The notes below the pieces were generated by a model. It had not been told where the DNA came from. It did no database searches and saw only the letters and a program-made list of their open reading frames with translations. Below are positions 23,139 through 36,104 of a stretch of DNA of 64,000 nucleotides, piece by piece; position 1 is the first letter of the stretch, and each line of letters begins with the position of its first letter. The translations under genes were made by a program, and so were the position numbers. Source of the DNA: Oscarella lobularis (lineage: Eukaryota > Porifera > Homoscleromorpha > Homosclerophorida > Oscarellidae); assembly GCF_947507565.1 (NCBI RefSeq), contig NC_089178.1, forward strand, positions 3,596,001-3,660,000, given 5' to 3'.

Positions 23139-24215
23139 TTAAGGATTCCTGCTGAGACGTAAGCGTGCAAACGTGTGTCCGTCCAAGGCAAATCTGGCGT
23201 GACCTTCCTTGAAACACCGACTGCAATAGAAATCCCCATCACAATCGTGACATCGTAAAGTGGCATCTTCATTGCAAATGCAACACCACGGGGTTTCTTC
23301 TTCGTCTTCTTCTTCTTCTTTTCCATAGAGAATTTCTTCTAGAGATACAGCTTCAGGTGGGGGACCAAGATCTTCTGTTTTTTCTTTTTGCCCCCCAAAT
23401 TGGGCGGCTCTTTTCTCCTCAAGTCGACTTTCTTCTTCTATCTGTTTTAGAAGTTGTGCTATCTGCTCTTCTTCTGATTGGTTCTCCCTTTCAAAGTAAT
23501 CCGTCTCCGTCTCTTGATTCTTTTTCTCTTTGAGTTCGTCCAATCTTTGACGTAATGCTTTGACGTCATCATTTTTTTCTGTCTTCTCTTCTAAGGATAC
23601 TTCGGCTGTCAAACGTTCAATTAGGAGCCGCTCCTCTTCTGCTGACGTCAGTGCTGGGCGTGGCACACTTTCCGTCGCTTTTTTCGTGCTCACCGCATGA
23701 CGTCCAGTGAGGCGAAAGAACCTTTCGGCTAAATCGGAATCGGTAGCTTTTATTTTTGGAGGAACGGTGGCGGTAGCGTTAGCGGGTTCGTCTTCCTTCA
23801 ATTTCGCAAGTCTCTCTGCAAGAACCCGGATATCGTTCGAATCTTCCTTCGTCGCGTCGACGACGGCGCTTTCGGCTTCGGCTTGAACTTGAAGAAAACG
23901 TGGAATAGGGTACGTTTGATGCGACTTCGGCGGTGGCAGCGGCGATTCTGCGGCGGCTACAGTCTGTTTTTGTGACTCCTCCTCCTCCTCCTTGGTTTTT
24001 TCTCTCGTTTGATCGTCGCTCGATTCGTTAGCCGTTGCTGTGATGTCCTTAAAACAGGCGTCGCACATTCGACGAGACTTTTTCTTGTCCGCTTCGATCA
24101 TAGTGCGATTCGGTGCACATTTGCTGCAGAAAAGTCGATTGCACACGTCACAGCCATGACTGCGCGTCAAGAAACGGCCAAAGGGCTTGGCGCAACAAAA
24201 ACACCGGCCTTCCAT
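23139..24215 (-). CDS. ZFYVE19: Abscission/NoCut checkpoint regulator ANCHR (ZFYVE19)
   Basis: Intronless, 358 residues from the ATG at 24213-24215. The N-terminus is a FYVE-type zinc finger (MEGRCFCCAKPFGRFL, CDVCNRLFCSKCAPNR, MCDACFKD). The middle has MIM-like acidic helices (VLAERLAKLKEDEP, LAERFFRLTGRH, EEERLLIERLTAEV, VKALRQRLDELKEKK, EEEQIAQLLKQIEEE). The C-terminus carries the diagnostic B-box-like zinc element PWCCICNEDATLRCHDCDG and FYCSRCFKEGHARFAL. ANCHR retains VPS4 at the midbody to delay abscission under Aurora B control. The length is shorter than human (about 470). It is head to head with TNNI3K (96-bp gap). Confidence 0.92.
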   Translation of the reverse strand: MEGRCFCCAKPFGRFLTRSHGCDVCNRLFCSKCAPNRTMIEADKKKSRRMCDACFKDITATANESSDDQTREKTKEEEEESQKQTVAAAESPLPPPKSHQTYPIPRFLQVQAEAESAVVDATKEDSNDIRVLAERLAKLKEDEPANATATVPPKIKATDSDLAERFFRLTGRHAVSTKKATESVPRPALTSAEEERLLIERLTAEVSLEEKTEKNDDVKALRQRLDELKEKKNQETETDYFERENQSEEEQIAQLLKQIEEESRLEEKRAAQFGGQKEKTEDLGPPPEAVSLEEILYGKEEEEDEEETPWCCICNEDATLRCHDCDGDFYCSRCFKEGHARFALDGHTFARLRLSRNP

Positions 24216-24311
24216 CGGCGTTCGTGCAGCGTGCGCTAAAGTGAGTAGAGTACACAGGCAATGAGGGAAGGTTAGAAGAGAGAGATCGCCAGACGGGCAC
24301 AAAGTGGGGCG
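24216..24311. promoter_or_regulatory. Bidirectional promoter between ZFYVE19 and TNNI3K
   Basis: Ninety-six bases separate two divergent start codons. No TATA box near either gene. Both 5' UTRs must be very short. Confidence 0.5.
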
Positions 24312-27300
24312 ATGGGAGCGTACAAATCTCGTCCTATTGGATCTTGTGCCGGTACGCAAATACAAGTAGCCTAAGTGGTCACTGTAGTTTCTTATTAGAT
24401 GAGTGGAAACGTCAATTCAGCGAAAGTTGTCGTCAATTGCGCGCCTCTTTGATTGACGATACGACGACTATTGTTCGTCCTTCGGAGACGATAGAATGGA
24501 GCGCTTTGCTTAGAGCGTGCACGTGAGCTCAGAGCAAAGGGTGTTGGCACCAAATCGACGACGTTTTTTTCGTTTCGTTTCTATGCAGCGATCACGATGT
24601 TGATTTGGTTAAGGATTTGACGTCATCGACGGAAAATGGATTGACGGCATTGCACCTTTGTGTGGCGACAAAATGTCAAATAGAAATGATGATCGTCTTA
24701 CTGCAAAAAGGAGCCAAGACGTGTCTATTAAGTGATAACGGATTTTCTGCTCTTCACTTGGCAACGTTTAAGGCAAGGAGGAACTGCTCTTTCATCATGT
24801 GTATATCATTGTTGTTCTTCAGGGGCTTGGGATGGCAGTTGAGGTTCTTTGTAAAAACAGCAAAGAAACGATCAATCAACGTGGTAAAAACGGAGTGACG
24901 GCTTTACACTTGGCCGCAATGGAGGGAAACAATGAGGTAAGCAGCACCAAGAAAAGGAAGAGAGATTTTTTTGATAGCTTTACTTCTGAAGATTGCAAAA
25001 CTGTTGCTACTCAATGGGGCAGATCCCAATGCAAGTGACGTCGTCGGTTTTAGTCCTCTTCACTTTGCTTGCTTTTATGGCCATGAGAGCACTATTGACC
25101 TTCTCTTGTCACGTGGAGCTCATATCAATTTACTCGGTGAAGTGGGCGACACTCCCTTGCACCTTGCTTGCTATAAGGGACATAGGAACGTTGTTGAGGC
25201 ACTCTTATCTAGAGGAGATGGTACGTACCGTTTATTATTATTATTATTGATTATTGTTATTATGAATTCTTCTTTCTTTTAGCTGGAATTGTTGATAGGG
25301 AGAGAAATTCTTTGCTGCATCTCTGTTGTCAGTATGGACATCAAAGTCTTGTCGAGTTACTTTTACGTGTTCAGCCCGTTCGTTATGCTCAATTACAGAA
25401 TTTGTATGGAGACACGCCCATGCATTTGTAAGTGGCGCGGTGTCGCGCGCGGGGATGAGATTAGATTTTATTTCGACGATTCTAGGGCCTGCTATGCTGG
25501 TCACTTGGACGTTGTCAAACGATTGGTTGAATGCTCAGGCTTGGATAGTCTCGTAATGGAAAACATTTTTAGTGAAACGCCGCTACACGCGTAAATATTG
25601 AAATTCAGCCAGACACTGAACCACCACAGAATCAGCATCATTTTTTTTCGTAGCGCTTCCACGGGCGGACATTTGGCATTGGTCGAATATTTGCTCGACT
25701 TACCGGACGGCGTCGTTCTCAATCGTCAAGGACGGGACGGACATACGGGTAAAGTTTTAAGATTATACGCGCTATTTTTTTAAATTTGCTGTCTTTGGCA
25801 CTTGTCTAGCGCTTCATAGTGCCTGCTATCACGGTCACTATACGCTTGTTGAGTTGCTGCTTGATAGAGGAGCTGATCCGACGTTGTTGGCTCAATCGAC
25901 TGACGAAAACGATGATGACTATGATGTCAATGATGATGATGATGATGATGATAGCAACGAATATGACGACGATGACAATTTGGATCTTCTAACTGATACG
26001 ACCGGAAAAACGTGTGCTGATTGGGCATATGAGAAAGGTAAGGCCACGTTCTCACATAGTGCGTACATACTGTAGATACACGCACCTGTAGGTTACGATG
26101 ACATTGTTTCCCTCATTAAAAGCAAATTGCAGCCGCCGCAGAAAGAAGAGCACTCGAATGAGCATTCTTATCGAAACGACTGTACAAGCGCTTAATAATT
26201 AATTAGGCTCTTTATGTGAATTGTGCGTGTAGATTTTCTGCGATTGCCTGTTCCGTCTCCCTTGGGTCGTCTAAGGAGCATAACTAGAGGTATTTTTCTT
26301 ACTTATTTGGTATATCTACTACATGTAGTGTTTTTTTTGCCGTCATAGAAAAGGCTGACGTTTTGCGCTTGCGATCGACTCTACACAATAACTGTCAAAT
26401 TCAAATCCAAGAAATTGAATTATTGAATCTTATTGGAACTGGTTAGCAGCAGCAGCAGTAGCGTCATTCTTTTTTTCCGGTCATGAGATTTATTTTTCAG
26501 GTTCGTTTGGGAAAGTGTTCAAGGGAAAGTGTCGAGATGAAATTGTTGCTGTGAAGAAGTATCGATCGTCTTCGTTTTCGGCGAAATCCGACACAGACAT
26601 GTTTTGTCGAGAAGTGTCTGTCTTATGCAGTCTCAATCATCCAAATGTCGTAAGTCGATCGCGAAGCCATTGCTCCCTTTTCGCCGCCACTCCCTTTTAC
26701 AGGTCGATTTTATTGGCGCTTGCCTTGAAGATCCCAGCGTTAGTTCAACCGTTCAATGTACCCTTGTTACGCATTTATTCATTTTTTAGCAATTTGTCAT
26801 TGTGACTGAGTACGTACCCGGTGGCTCTCTCTACGCTATTCTTCACGAGCAGAAAAGGTCACTTTGCCTCGTCTCTTGGCATCTACAAGAAGGTTTCTTC
26901 TTCTTCTTCTTCTTCTTTATTTAGAGCTCTCGATCTTCATTTAAAGTTGGGAATTTCTGTGGACGTTGCGAGAGGAATGCGCTACTTGCACGAATTGCCA
27001 CAGCCAATAATGCATCGCGATCTCAATTCTCATAACATTTTACTCAGAGAGGATTGCACGGCTGTTGTCGCCGATTTTGGAGGTGCAAACTAGAAGATTA
27101 ATTAATTAATAGACGATATCTCTCTTTTAGAGTCGAGGTTTCTCAAGTCAGTCGACGATGACAATTTGACGAAGCAACCCGGGGTTTTTAAAAGGAGCTA
27201 TTTTCAATTAATCAATTCTATTTAATTTGATGTATAGAATCTCCGATGGATGGCTCCCGAAATTTTTAATCAGTCGACTTGCTACAGCATTCACGCCGAC

Positions 27301-28145
27301 ATATTTAGCTACGCACTTTGCGTTTGGGAACTCTTTTCTGGAGAGCTGCCTTTTGAGCATCTCAAACCTGGTAAGTATACATACACTTTAGCGGGTGATG
27401 ATTGATTGATTGTACGGGGATATAGCGGCAGCTGCTGCCGATATGGCTTGCAGGAATAAACGGCCTCGATTTTCCGGATCCTTTCCGAGACAGGTTGCAC
27501 AGATAGTCGAAAGAGCTTGGCACAGTCAGCCAGATGTGCGTCACGTATTGCGTTGCATGAACATATCTAATAGTTTTTATAGCAAAGACCAAGTTTCTTT
27601 ATAATTTTGGAACATCTCGAACCTCTGTTGGATGCCACAGATGTGCCACCGGTATATACACTAGTAGACTAGAAAAATGAGGGCGGGCTATTGGTCTATT
27701 TTTATAGGCTTATGAATCCGGTGACGACGTTTTTCACGCTGTAGCGGCGAGATCATTACCACAGTCGCCTATACTATCTCTTCATCGAACTGTCTCTCGC
27801 AGCGGCGGCGGCGTCGGCGGCGGCGGAAGTAGTTCCAACTCGAGTGGAGAAGGGAAAAGATCTGATAATAGAATCTATTCAACTATAACCACATCGTACG
27901 AAGAAAAGATTCTTTGCTTCCCACTATAGAAATGTTGTGTTCATTTTTAGGCATACGGTGGGCGTGGGCGCCGGACCGGGCATACCGACGCAAAATCCTG
28001 CTGTTGCCGAAGAACTTGTGAGGAGATTATCTCTCGTTACGGACAAAAACGGTACTTTCAATTTCTATTCAATTTCATTTCGAAAAACTAATTAGGTAAT
28101 CTTGTGAAGGCTATGTCTCGGACCCGTTTGCAACGCGAAGATTGA
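24312..28145 (+). CDS. TNNI3K: Ankyrin-repeat TKL kinase TNNI3K
   Basis: Many exons. Exon 1 (24312, [13 protein letters not shown]) splices to [14 protein letters not shown], just like human MGNYKSRP...DEWKKKVSES; Gly2 is a myristoylation candidate. About ten ankyrin repeats follow ([74 protein letters not shown]), then a TKL kinase domain: [11 protein letters not shown] (P-loop), [11 protein letters not shown] (Lys), [12 protein letters not shown] (catalytic loop), VVADFG spliced to [58 protein letters not shown] Ser/Gly-rich tail ends at 28145. An Asp-rich insert (25905-25985) interrupts the last ankyrin repeat. In vertebrates it is a cardiac kinase; this animal has no heart if the sponge inference holds. 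Confidence 0.9.
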
Positions 28146-28324
28146 GCAGCAGTCGCAAAAAAAGTCACAGCGACAACTCTTAGATATGTACATGTGTCGA
28201 AATTCAGTACATTACGATATACGGGACATTTTTGGAGGTGTCGCGAAGCTTTGCCGCGTGGCTTCTTTTCTCGTTCGGGCTTCGCGTTTGGAAGCGAAAG
28301 AGCGACTATTGTTTGTCGTCGAAC

Positions 28325-31300
28325 ATGTCTTCAATCGAAGCGCTGTGGATCGAGGGCGTGCGAAGCTTCAGTCACGATAAACCCGTTCGACTTCGCTTCT
28401 ACAAACCCGTCACCGTGATTCTCGGTCAAAACGGAGCTGGAAAGACTGTAGAATGACATATGAGACGGCGAACGCGATACCGTGTGTATGTAAATGTTTA
28501 GACAATCATCGAATCGTTGAAATATGCGTCGTGCGGCGAACTTCCGCCTAATTGCAAACAATCGTTCGTTCACGATCCAAAAGTAAAGAAAAGGGGGATT
28601 CTACTCTTACTAATACAGTAGTATCGATTTTAGATCGCCGGTCAACCGGAAGTGAAAGCTCAAGTGAAAATGACGTTTATTGACGTCAAAGGCGACAAAT
28701 TGACGGCGATTCGAAGCATGAAAGCCACTCAAAAGGTCAATATTAATTAATTAATTAATCAATCAATTAAATTATTTACTGTATGTAGCCTTCGAAAATT
28801 GAACAACGCACTTTGGATAATGTTTTGAAGCAAGAGGGAGGGGAACAGAACACAATTACGTCACGTTGCGCTGACATGGATCAACTGGAAAGTTTTATAT
28901 CAATGTCTTTTAATCAATAATATATTGATACTTTATCTTTTTAGATGGTTGAGCATTTGGGTGTGTCTGATGCTGTTCTCACTAACGTCATATTTTGTCA
29001 TCAAGAAGATGCTTCTTGGTCTCAACACAAATTGTAATTGTATTTAATTAATTAATTAATTGATATTTTTAGGCCTATGGCTCAGCCTACTGAAGTTAAG
29101 AAAAAGTTTGATCGAATATTTTCGGCGACGAGGTTGACTTGAAAAATTTTTTAATTAATGATTTTATAAATAAATTTTTGAAGGTATATCAAAGCGCTTG
29201 AAGAAATCAAAAAGACGAGATTGGCGGAGGTGGCGAAAGTGAAAGAATATAAAATTGAACTGCAACATTTGACTCGAGCAAAAGATCACGCGACTACGGT
29301 TAATTAGAAACAGATTAAATAATCGCAGACAAATTAATTATTTTTCTATAGTTGAGGGATAAAATAGAGGAGATGGAAGGACGAATTGCTGCGACGAGGA
29401 GTCACGTGACCGAAGTCAATCAGAAATTAGAACCTGTTCAAGTAAAAAAAGAGAGAGAGGGTTAGGGTTTTCCTTTATTTTTACTTCTTAGGCGAGATTG
29501 GTGGAAATTGAAGCGATCTTTGAGGAAGTGATTCGACAGGATAAACGATTAGGTTCATTCATTTATTGATTTTTATTATTATTGATTAATTGATTTTTAG
29601 GGTCTCTGAAGGCAAAGAAAGCTCAAATTGAAGAGACGTGGTCTCGCATGAAACAAAGTGTTTCGACAGTTTACGATGGTTTAATCCAATATTTTCATTA
29701 ATTAATTAATTAATTAAATATGCTCTCCTTTGTTTCAGTTTCGATGGATGAGTTGGAACGAATGCACGCTGATTTGCGAAATCAGGTGAAAAGAGATGAA
29801 GAGCGTCTAGCAAAGGTTTGACATATACCCTAATTAGAAATTAAATTTATTTCTGTTGTTTTTTCTTAGGAGAAAAGCAATCTTACTCACGCAAGCCAAA
29901 AACTTCGCGAATTGTCACAACAAAAGGACGACGTTCTTAAAGAACACGGAAAATTGCAACAAGAGTATGTGGCACACGAGAAAGAGACGCAAGAACGTGA
30001 TGAATCTCTTGTCCAATTGGCTCGTAAAGTCAATATGCCGGGTAAGAGATGGAGACACGTGACGGCGACGCTGTTTTATAAATAGCAAAATAATTATGAA
30101 GGGTATGATGGTCACGTGGCTTTTACAGCCGGTCAAGTTGCACAGTTTTTCGAGGAGATACAAGGTTATGTGAATCGAATGAAAGGAAGAGGAAAAGCGT
30201 TGAGAGTAAGAGACATACGGGACTTACTCAGTTAGTGACGTCATCGTAGGAAGAAAATGGGGCAAAAGCTCTCGAATTTCAATCTCAAATCGATGACGTC
30301 AAACGCGAATTGACTGGATTGGATGAATGTGAAAAGTTGAAGAAGAATTTACATGTGGGCGTGGTTAGTCGCGGGGGAAAAATTGGCGAATTTTTGTTGT
30401 TGTTTTAGTCTGAAAATGTGCATAAACTGAAACAAATTGAATTTGAGTTGAAATCAGTGGAAGCGTCGACGAGTCGACTGGGAAATTTGAAACAAGACTT
30501 GGAAGCTTCTGTACGAAAATTATTAAAAATGAAAAAATTATTTCTACATTGTGGGCGGTGGCCAGGAAAGAGAATTGCAAGAAGAAAAAGACGCCGACAT
30601 GAAAGACACGTTTACGCCTCAAATTGATCGACTCAAAGTTCAAAAGAGAGCCGCTGACGAGGAAATAAGACGATTGACGTAAGATAGATGGGAGATTTTA
30701 GAGGAGAAGAGACGATTCTTCGTTCCAGTGACGAGTTACAGGCGATTAACATGCAGGCGGGAATTCGAGGGGCCTTAGATCAGATGCGAAAAGAACGTCG
30801 TTCCAAAGAGGAAGAAATATCGAGAATGTACGTCTCCCTTCCCTCTCCTAGTAGGGATTTTATTTTCGCGTCGCGTTGCGTAGAGAAATGACGACTAGTG
30901 AGGATTTGTTTGAGTTGAAAAGCAGTGAGAGCAGCGTGAGACAGATTGAAGAGAAAGAGCGCTACATTGGCTCTCAGATCAAGTAAGTGATTAATTAATT
31001 AATTAATTAATTAATAGGACCCCTGGGACTCTATTTTTTATTGGGACTTTATTATTATTAAAATCTGAGATTATACCGACCCAATTCATTTCAGGGTAGT
31101 CTAATAGTCTTATCTTTCAAAGGGGATGAAGGGTACTAAGTATTAGAGCGGGGGGTGGTACGGTATTCCATTTTTCCTTGACAATGATTGGCTGCAGGCA
31201 AAAGGAAAGCGCTCTCAGATCGACTCGCGAAAGTGTCAAATATCTGACGAGCCAATTGGGCTCAAAAAGCGGTCAACTTGAACAATTAGAGTAAAGCGAC

Positions 31301-32267
31301 AAACGAACGAATAAAGATAGTTTCTTGAGCGTTGATTTTTACTATAAAGATACCAGTGGAAACAAAAGGAAAGAGACTTAAAAGGTGCTATATCTTTTAG
31401 GAATGATCTCGTAGAGAGAGGGAGTCTTTCTTTTAGATGTGGAACGCTCTGTGATTGGTCTTTGTCCCGACGGAGACGTGCAATCGGCGATATCGTCGAT
31501 TACGAAAGAAATTTCGGAGAAAGAGAGAAACTTTGCACTGGTGGCGACCGCCGCTGATTTCTTCAAAAAATATCACGTTCAGCTGAGAAAACGACACGCT
31601 TGTCCTCTTTGTGAACGAGCCGTTGGGCCGTCAGACGAAGAACAACTCGCTGCGAAGGCAATTGAGTTCATTTTCGTCCATGATGGATCGCGATGGATTT
31701 CTTCTTTTTTTTTAGTTTCTTGAGAAGATTGATAAGGCGCCTCATATGCAGCAGAAAAGTGAGCAGGAGTTGGTGAGACTCCGCGAGAAATTGACGACAT
31801 TGCAGACGGCGGAACCGAGTCTCAAAATGGTTCGTTTTTGGTTGGAGTTGTAGCGAATTTCAACGAAGTTTTTCGCGATAGAAAACCGAAGTTTCTGCGC
31901 TCAAGTTGAACGTCGAAAAATTGAAATCGGAGAAGAGGGAACAGGAGGAACGCCTCGAAGAAGTACGTATCATCTACAATTTTTCGTTGATAATTTGTTT
32001 TTGTAGGCGAGAGAAATCGAAGCGTCGTTGACGGCCGAAGAAGCGGCGTTGAGAAAAGACGAACAAAGCGTCAGAGATCTCATACGATATAAACGCGATT
32101 TGACTGATCTGGAGAGTCGAATTGCGAGACAAGAAAGCAAACTTGTCGGCGGAACGAGTATACGCTCATTCGACGGCGGCGGAAGTAGTTGAGAATTTTT
32201 TTAGAACCTGAAAGAACGGCTCAATTAGTCAGCAATGAATTGCAAGATCATCAGATGACAAGGTCTG

Positions 32268-32298
<31 letters not shown>

Positions 32299-34508
32299 TT
32301 TTGGAGGGGGAATTTCGACTTTTTCTTCTTCTAGCGAACAGGCTGGTCGTCAGATTGAGCAGAAACGAAACGCTATTGCCGATGCGCAAAGAAGGATTAA
32401 CGATCTCGAAGCTCAAGTCAACGGACTTAGATCGGACAAGGTACACGAAAAAAGGAGGAAATGCTTTAATTTATAATCGATGTACATGCATTCGTCAGTT
32501 TCAAGTGGAGGCAAGAATGCAGAATAAGTCGAGATTGGAAGATCAAAGGACGGAATATACGCTCGCGAATCAGCAATTTGAACGCGAGGTTCAGGAAACG
32601 AATAGAAAGAGACGTCCTTTGCAGGTAAGCAGTTCTTCGCGCGGTTCTTGGGGCGGCGGAAATTCAATTTTTCTCCTCTCCTAGGCGAAATTGGAAAATC
32701 TGGAAAGAGAGAGAAGTACGTTTGTTGACGCTGCTCGCGAGCAGGAAGATCAACTTCAACGCCAGGCAAAAAAATGATGCATCGTTGTTCTGATTAACTT
32801 TTTTGTTTGTATACTAGGTCGATCGTTTGTACGAGGAAAAGAATTCTGTGGCTAGAAAGCATCAGAGCGTCGCAAAGTGGGTTTTAATTAAGAATGAGTA
32901 TATATTATTTGTCTTTGGGGTTTCGCAGGTTTTTGGAAGCGCGGAAGGACGTTCAGCTGTCCAAATGCGATGGACGCAAAAAGGAGATTGAGAGTCAAGT
33001 GAGGAATTTGGAAGGACAGAAGACGAGTACCGATGATCGAATACAAAAATTGAACAAATCGCTCGCATCAACGCAAGTAAGGAAGCCTTTAGGAGAAGGG
33101 GGATATAATCCTGTTTTTTGACGTTTGTTCAGTTGAAAGAGAGAGAGATTCAGGACAATATAGGAATGAAGCGACTCGAGGAAGAAGTCGTGGGATTGAA
33201 TGGCGAAATTGATGCGCTTAAACGGCAGCGCGGTGGCGCCGACTACGAAGCTGTGGCGAGGTACGGAAACACAATACCACACCCCCAACAAGTCCCTTAT
33301 TCCTTGTCACAGGGAGAAAAAGAGACTTGAGGATGAACAGGAGACACTTCGTCGTGACGTATGATGCAAAATGGAATCTCTCTGTCGTCTTTTGAGTAGG
33401 TTTTGACAGAGGGCGAAAGCCGAAGGAAAACAGAAACAGCTCGACGAAGAATTACGTGGACGCCGAGCCGAATTGCGTACTGATCTTTATAGGGATGTAG
33501 ATCAGAGGCATAAGGAAAAGTTTATTGATGCTAAGGTGAGAAATTTGATTGGATGGCGCGAGCAATAGTATCGTTTTTCTGTGTATAGACGACTGAGATC
33601 GCCACTCAGGATTTGGATAAATATTATAAGGCATTAGATAGGTAGAAAACGAGTTTAATTAATTAATTATTGAAAAGGGGAAAGAATGTTTTTTCGCCAG
33701 AGCCGTAATGAAATTTCACTCTCTTAAAATGCGTGAAATTAACAAAATTTTGAGCGATCTTTGGAAGAAGACGTACAAAGGCGGAGATATTGACACCATA
33801 AGAATCGAATGCGACGAAGATATCGCTCAATCTGGAACCAGAAAGACGTACAAATACAGGGTGAGAACAAGCGGTAGAACTGTTTCTCTAGAAACGTTTT
33901 CTTCAAAAAGGTTGCCATGGTGAAAGGCTCGACTGAACTTGAAATGCGAGGTAGATGCAGTACGGGCCAAAAGGTAGACGTTAGGGCGGCGTCTTCTGGT
34001 CACTCAAAGAGCCCACGGGGGTTTTTAGGTGTTAGCCGCCATTCTTATTCGTTTGGCTTTGGCTGAGACGTTTTGCATCAATTGCGGCGTTATTGCACTC
34101 GATGAACCGACGTCAAATTTGGACGAGGAGAATAGAGAAAGTTTGGCTGAAGCGTTGTTGGAGTAAGAGGCTCGACGTGTCGATTTAAAACGTTTTATTT
34201 TCTATTTCTAGTTTAATCAAGGCTAGGCAGGGGCAAGCCAATTTTCAAATGATTGTCATTACACACGACGAGGATTTTGTGCACATGCTCTCCCGCGCCG
34301 AATCTATTGATTATTACTACAGAGTCGACAGAGATGATAGGTAAGAGGAGACAGCGTTATTTTTTATTTTATTTTTAGTGATGTTCGCAGGGGCGATTCT
34401 AGAATATTTCGTCATAATTTGAAAGGCCAGCCGGGACAAAATGTACCGGCCGCTTATTTGGATCAAGACGAAGTGCCGTACGCTCGAAAATCACAGTTTC
34501 GAAAATAA
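28325..34508 (+). CDS. RAD50: DNA double-strand break repair ATPase RAD50
   Basis: About thirty small exons over 6.2 kb. It starts [20 protein letters not shown]; the Walker A (GQNGAGKT, 28423-28447) ends at a splice donor. Then come long heptad coiled coils (28800-33600) flanking the zinc hook CPLC (31601-31612), and at the C-terminus the ABC ATPase lobe: [20 protein letters not shown] (Walker B and D-loop, from about 34095), [14 protein letters not shown], and the end [10 protein letters not shown] with TAA at 34506-34508. RAD50 is the SMC-like ATPase of the MRE11-RAD50-NBS1 complex, which tethers and processes DNA ends and maintains telomeres. Introns often carry TTAATTAA tracts. Its last codons overlap TYSND1 on the other strand. 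Confidence 0.95.
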
Positions 34509-36104
34509 GGTATGAGAGGCGACGGCAGCATTGACGTCAGTTGACAATTGCCATAGTTTGGCTGCTGCGCGCTTCGTTCTCTTTTCTTCAGTAGTGTGTT
34601 GTTGCCTGTGGTGATTTTGTTCTCTATTTCCGACTTCTTTGAGAGCCATTCGGATCCATTCAATAGGAATGGCGAGGCTTACGTTTGGCATAATTGTGCC
34701 GCCGCCGTCTGCTGTTGTCTCGTCGCGAATTGTTGACGTTGCAATTCCGACGAGACGTCCGCTTTGAGCGCACACGACTGCGCCGCCGCTCGATCCACCC
34801 CAAATTGGTGCCGTCAGTTGAAGCATGACGGGAAAAACTTCCGTCGTCTTTGAGTCGTCGTCGTGGCAACAAATTCGCTTCGCAACGACGCCGTGCGTTG
34901 AGACGGGAGATAGAAAGTTATCGCCGCCGCCACAGAGTTGCGGATAGCCAATCACAAAGACATTGGAACCGTCGGAAGGAGACGGCAACGTCGACGACAA
35001 ACCATGTAAAGCGCAAAGTTTTTCTGACGTATTGAGCTTTAGAAGAGCAATGTCCGGTAAGGCGGAAGCCCAAAGCACGTTAGCTGTACATTTTTTATTT
35101 GACAGAGTGACTGTGAGCGAATCTTGTTTATTTGAAAGGACGTGAGAGCACGTGAGAGCTAATTTGGAATTTTCGTCTATAATGACGGCTGAACCGCGTC
35201 GTGCACCGGTTTCCACGGCAACGATAGATGGAAGCACGTGTTTTTCAAGTGAAGGAGGTGTAATTATTGTGGAGGACCAAGGGAAGAGATGATGACACCA
35301 GTCAAAGAGACTTGGTTGAAATGACTCAACAATCGATTGAATGCTTGCTACAATGGTGAGGCCCAATAATGATGACGTCAGAGGTGAAATGACAATTCCA
35401 ACTAGAATAATTTTGCTTTGTTTTTTGACGAAAAGAGCTCCGCCTTCGACGCCGACGACGTAACGCGCGTCGGTCAGTAGAATGACGTCATCAAGAATTA
35501 TTGAAATGATTCCCTTGGTAACGCTATTGAGGAAGACGTCAGGTAAGGTGCTTCCAAAAGGTGTTCCATATAAGTAGACGTCCTGGCCTACGTGCAGCTG
35601 ATTGGTCGGTAAAACGTTGATTAAATTTCGTCTTGTTGCTAAATCGACGGTGACAAGAAGAAAATCGAAAATCATTATTTTAGATTCTCTTTCTAGATCA
35701 TTGATGAATCGAATCGCTGTTGCATCGTTCGTCGTTGAATTCGTTTTTAGATTTTCGCCGCCGCCAAAGAATTTCGTCAATTTTTGAGCCAAAATTTGAT
35801 TTCTTGCCAAGGCAACGACACGAGCTTTGGACCAAGTGCGGCGCTTCCACGCTACTTCGACTTGCACGAGACGTTTCCAACTTTTTCTGTATCCGTCATC
35901 AGCCAACTTTCGAGCTAATCCGACAAAAGGAGCGGCAATCGTTGCCGTAGTGACGAGCCGGCCATCGGATAGAAAAACTCCGCTTGCACTAAACCCTGCT
36001 TCGAGCAGACGACAATATTTGGACGGGAATTTCAATGACTCTCTGCGCACGAAAGATTCAGCCAATTTCAGGCGTACGATCGCTGTTGGTGGAGTTTCGT
36101 CCAT
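34491..36104 (-). CDS. TYSND1: Peroxisomal leader-peptide-processing protease TYSND1
   Basis: Intronless, 537 residues, start ATG 36102-36104. A two-lobed trypsin-like protease: the N-terminal half has degenerate protease-like segments (GVFLSDGRLVTTATIAAPF; GTPFGSTLPDVFLNSVTKG), and the C-terminal half has the catalytic triad blocks LALTCSHVLS (His), LPDIALLKLN (Asp) and IWGGSSGGAVV (Ser). It ends in Ser-Lys-Leu, the peroxisomal targeting signal PTS1, like the mammalian enzyme. TYSND1 cleaves the PTS2 leader of thiolase and trims acyl-CoA oxidase and other matrix proteins. Its stop (34491-34493) lies inside RAD50's last exon: 18 bp of coding overlap, tail to tail. It faces ITPA across a 27-bp gap. 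Confidence 0.92.
   Translation of the reverse strand: MDETPPTAIVRLKLAESFVRRESLKFPSKYCRLLEAGFSASGVFLSDGRLVTTATIAAPFVGLARKLADDGYRKSWKRLVQVEVAWKRRTWSKARVVALARNQILAQKLTKFFGGGENLKTNSTTNDATAIRFINDLERESKIMIFDFLLVTVDLATRRNLINVLPTNQLHVGQDVYLYGTPFGSTLPDVFLNSVTKGIISIILDDVILLTDARYVVGVEGGALFVKKQSKIILVGIVISPLTSSLLGLTIVASIQSIVESFQPSLFDWCHHLFPWSSTIITPPSLEKHVLPSIVAVETGARRGSAVIIDENSKLALTCSHVLSNKQDSLTVTLSNKKCTANVLWASALPDIALLKLNTSEKLCALHGLSSTLPSPSDGSNVFVIGYPQLCGGGDNFLSPVSTHGVVAKRICCHDDDSKTTEVFPVMLQLTAPIWGGSSGGAVVCAQSGRLVGIATSTIRDETTADGGGTIMPNVSLAIPIEWIRMALKEVGNREQNHHRQQHTTEEKRTKRAAAKLWQLSTDVNAAVASHTLFSKL

Noticed and set aside
23814-24239. Plus-strand frames inside ZFYVE19
   Set aside because: Antisense to a well-supported zinc-finger gene.
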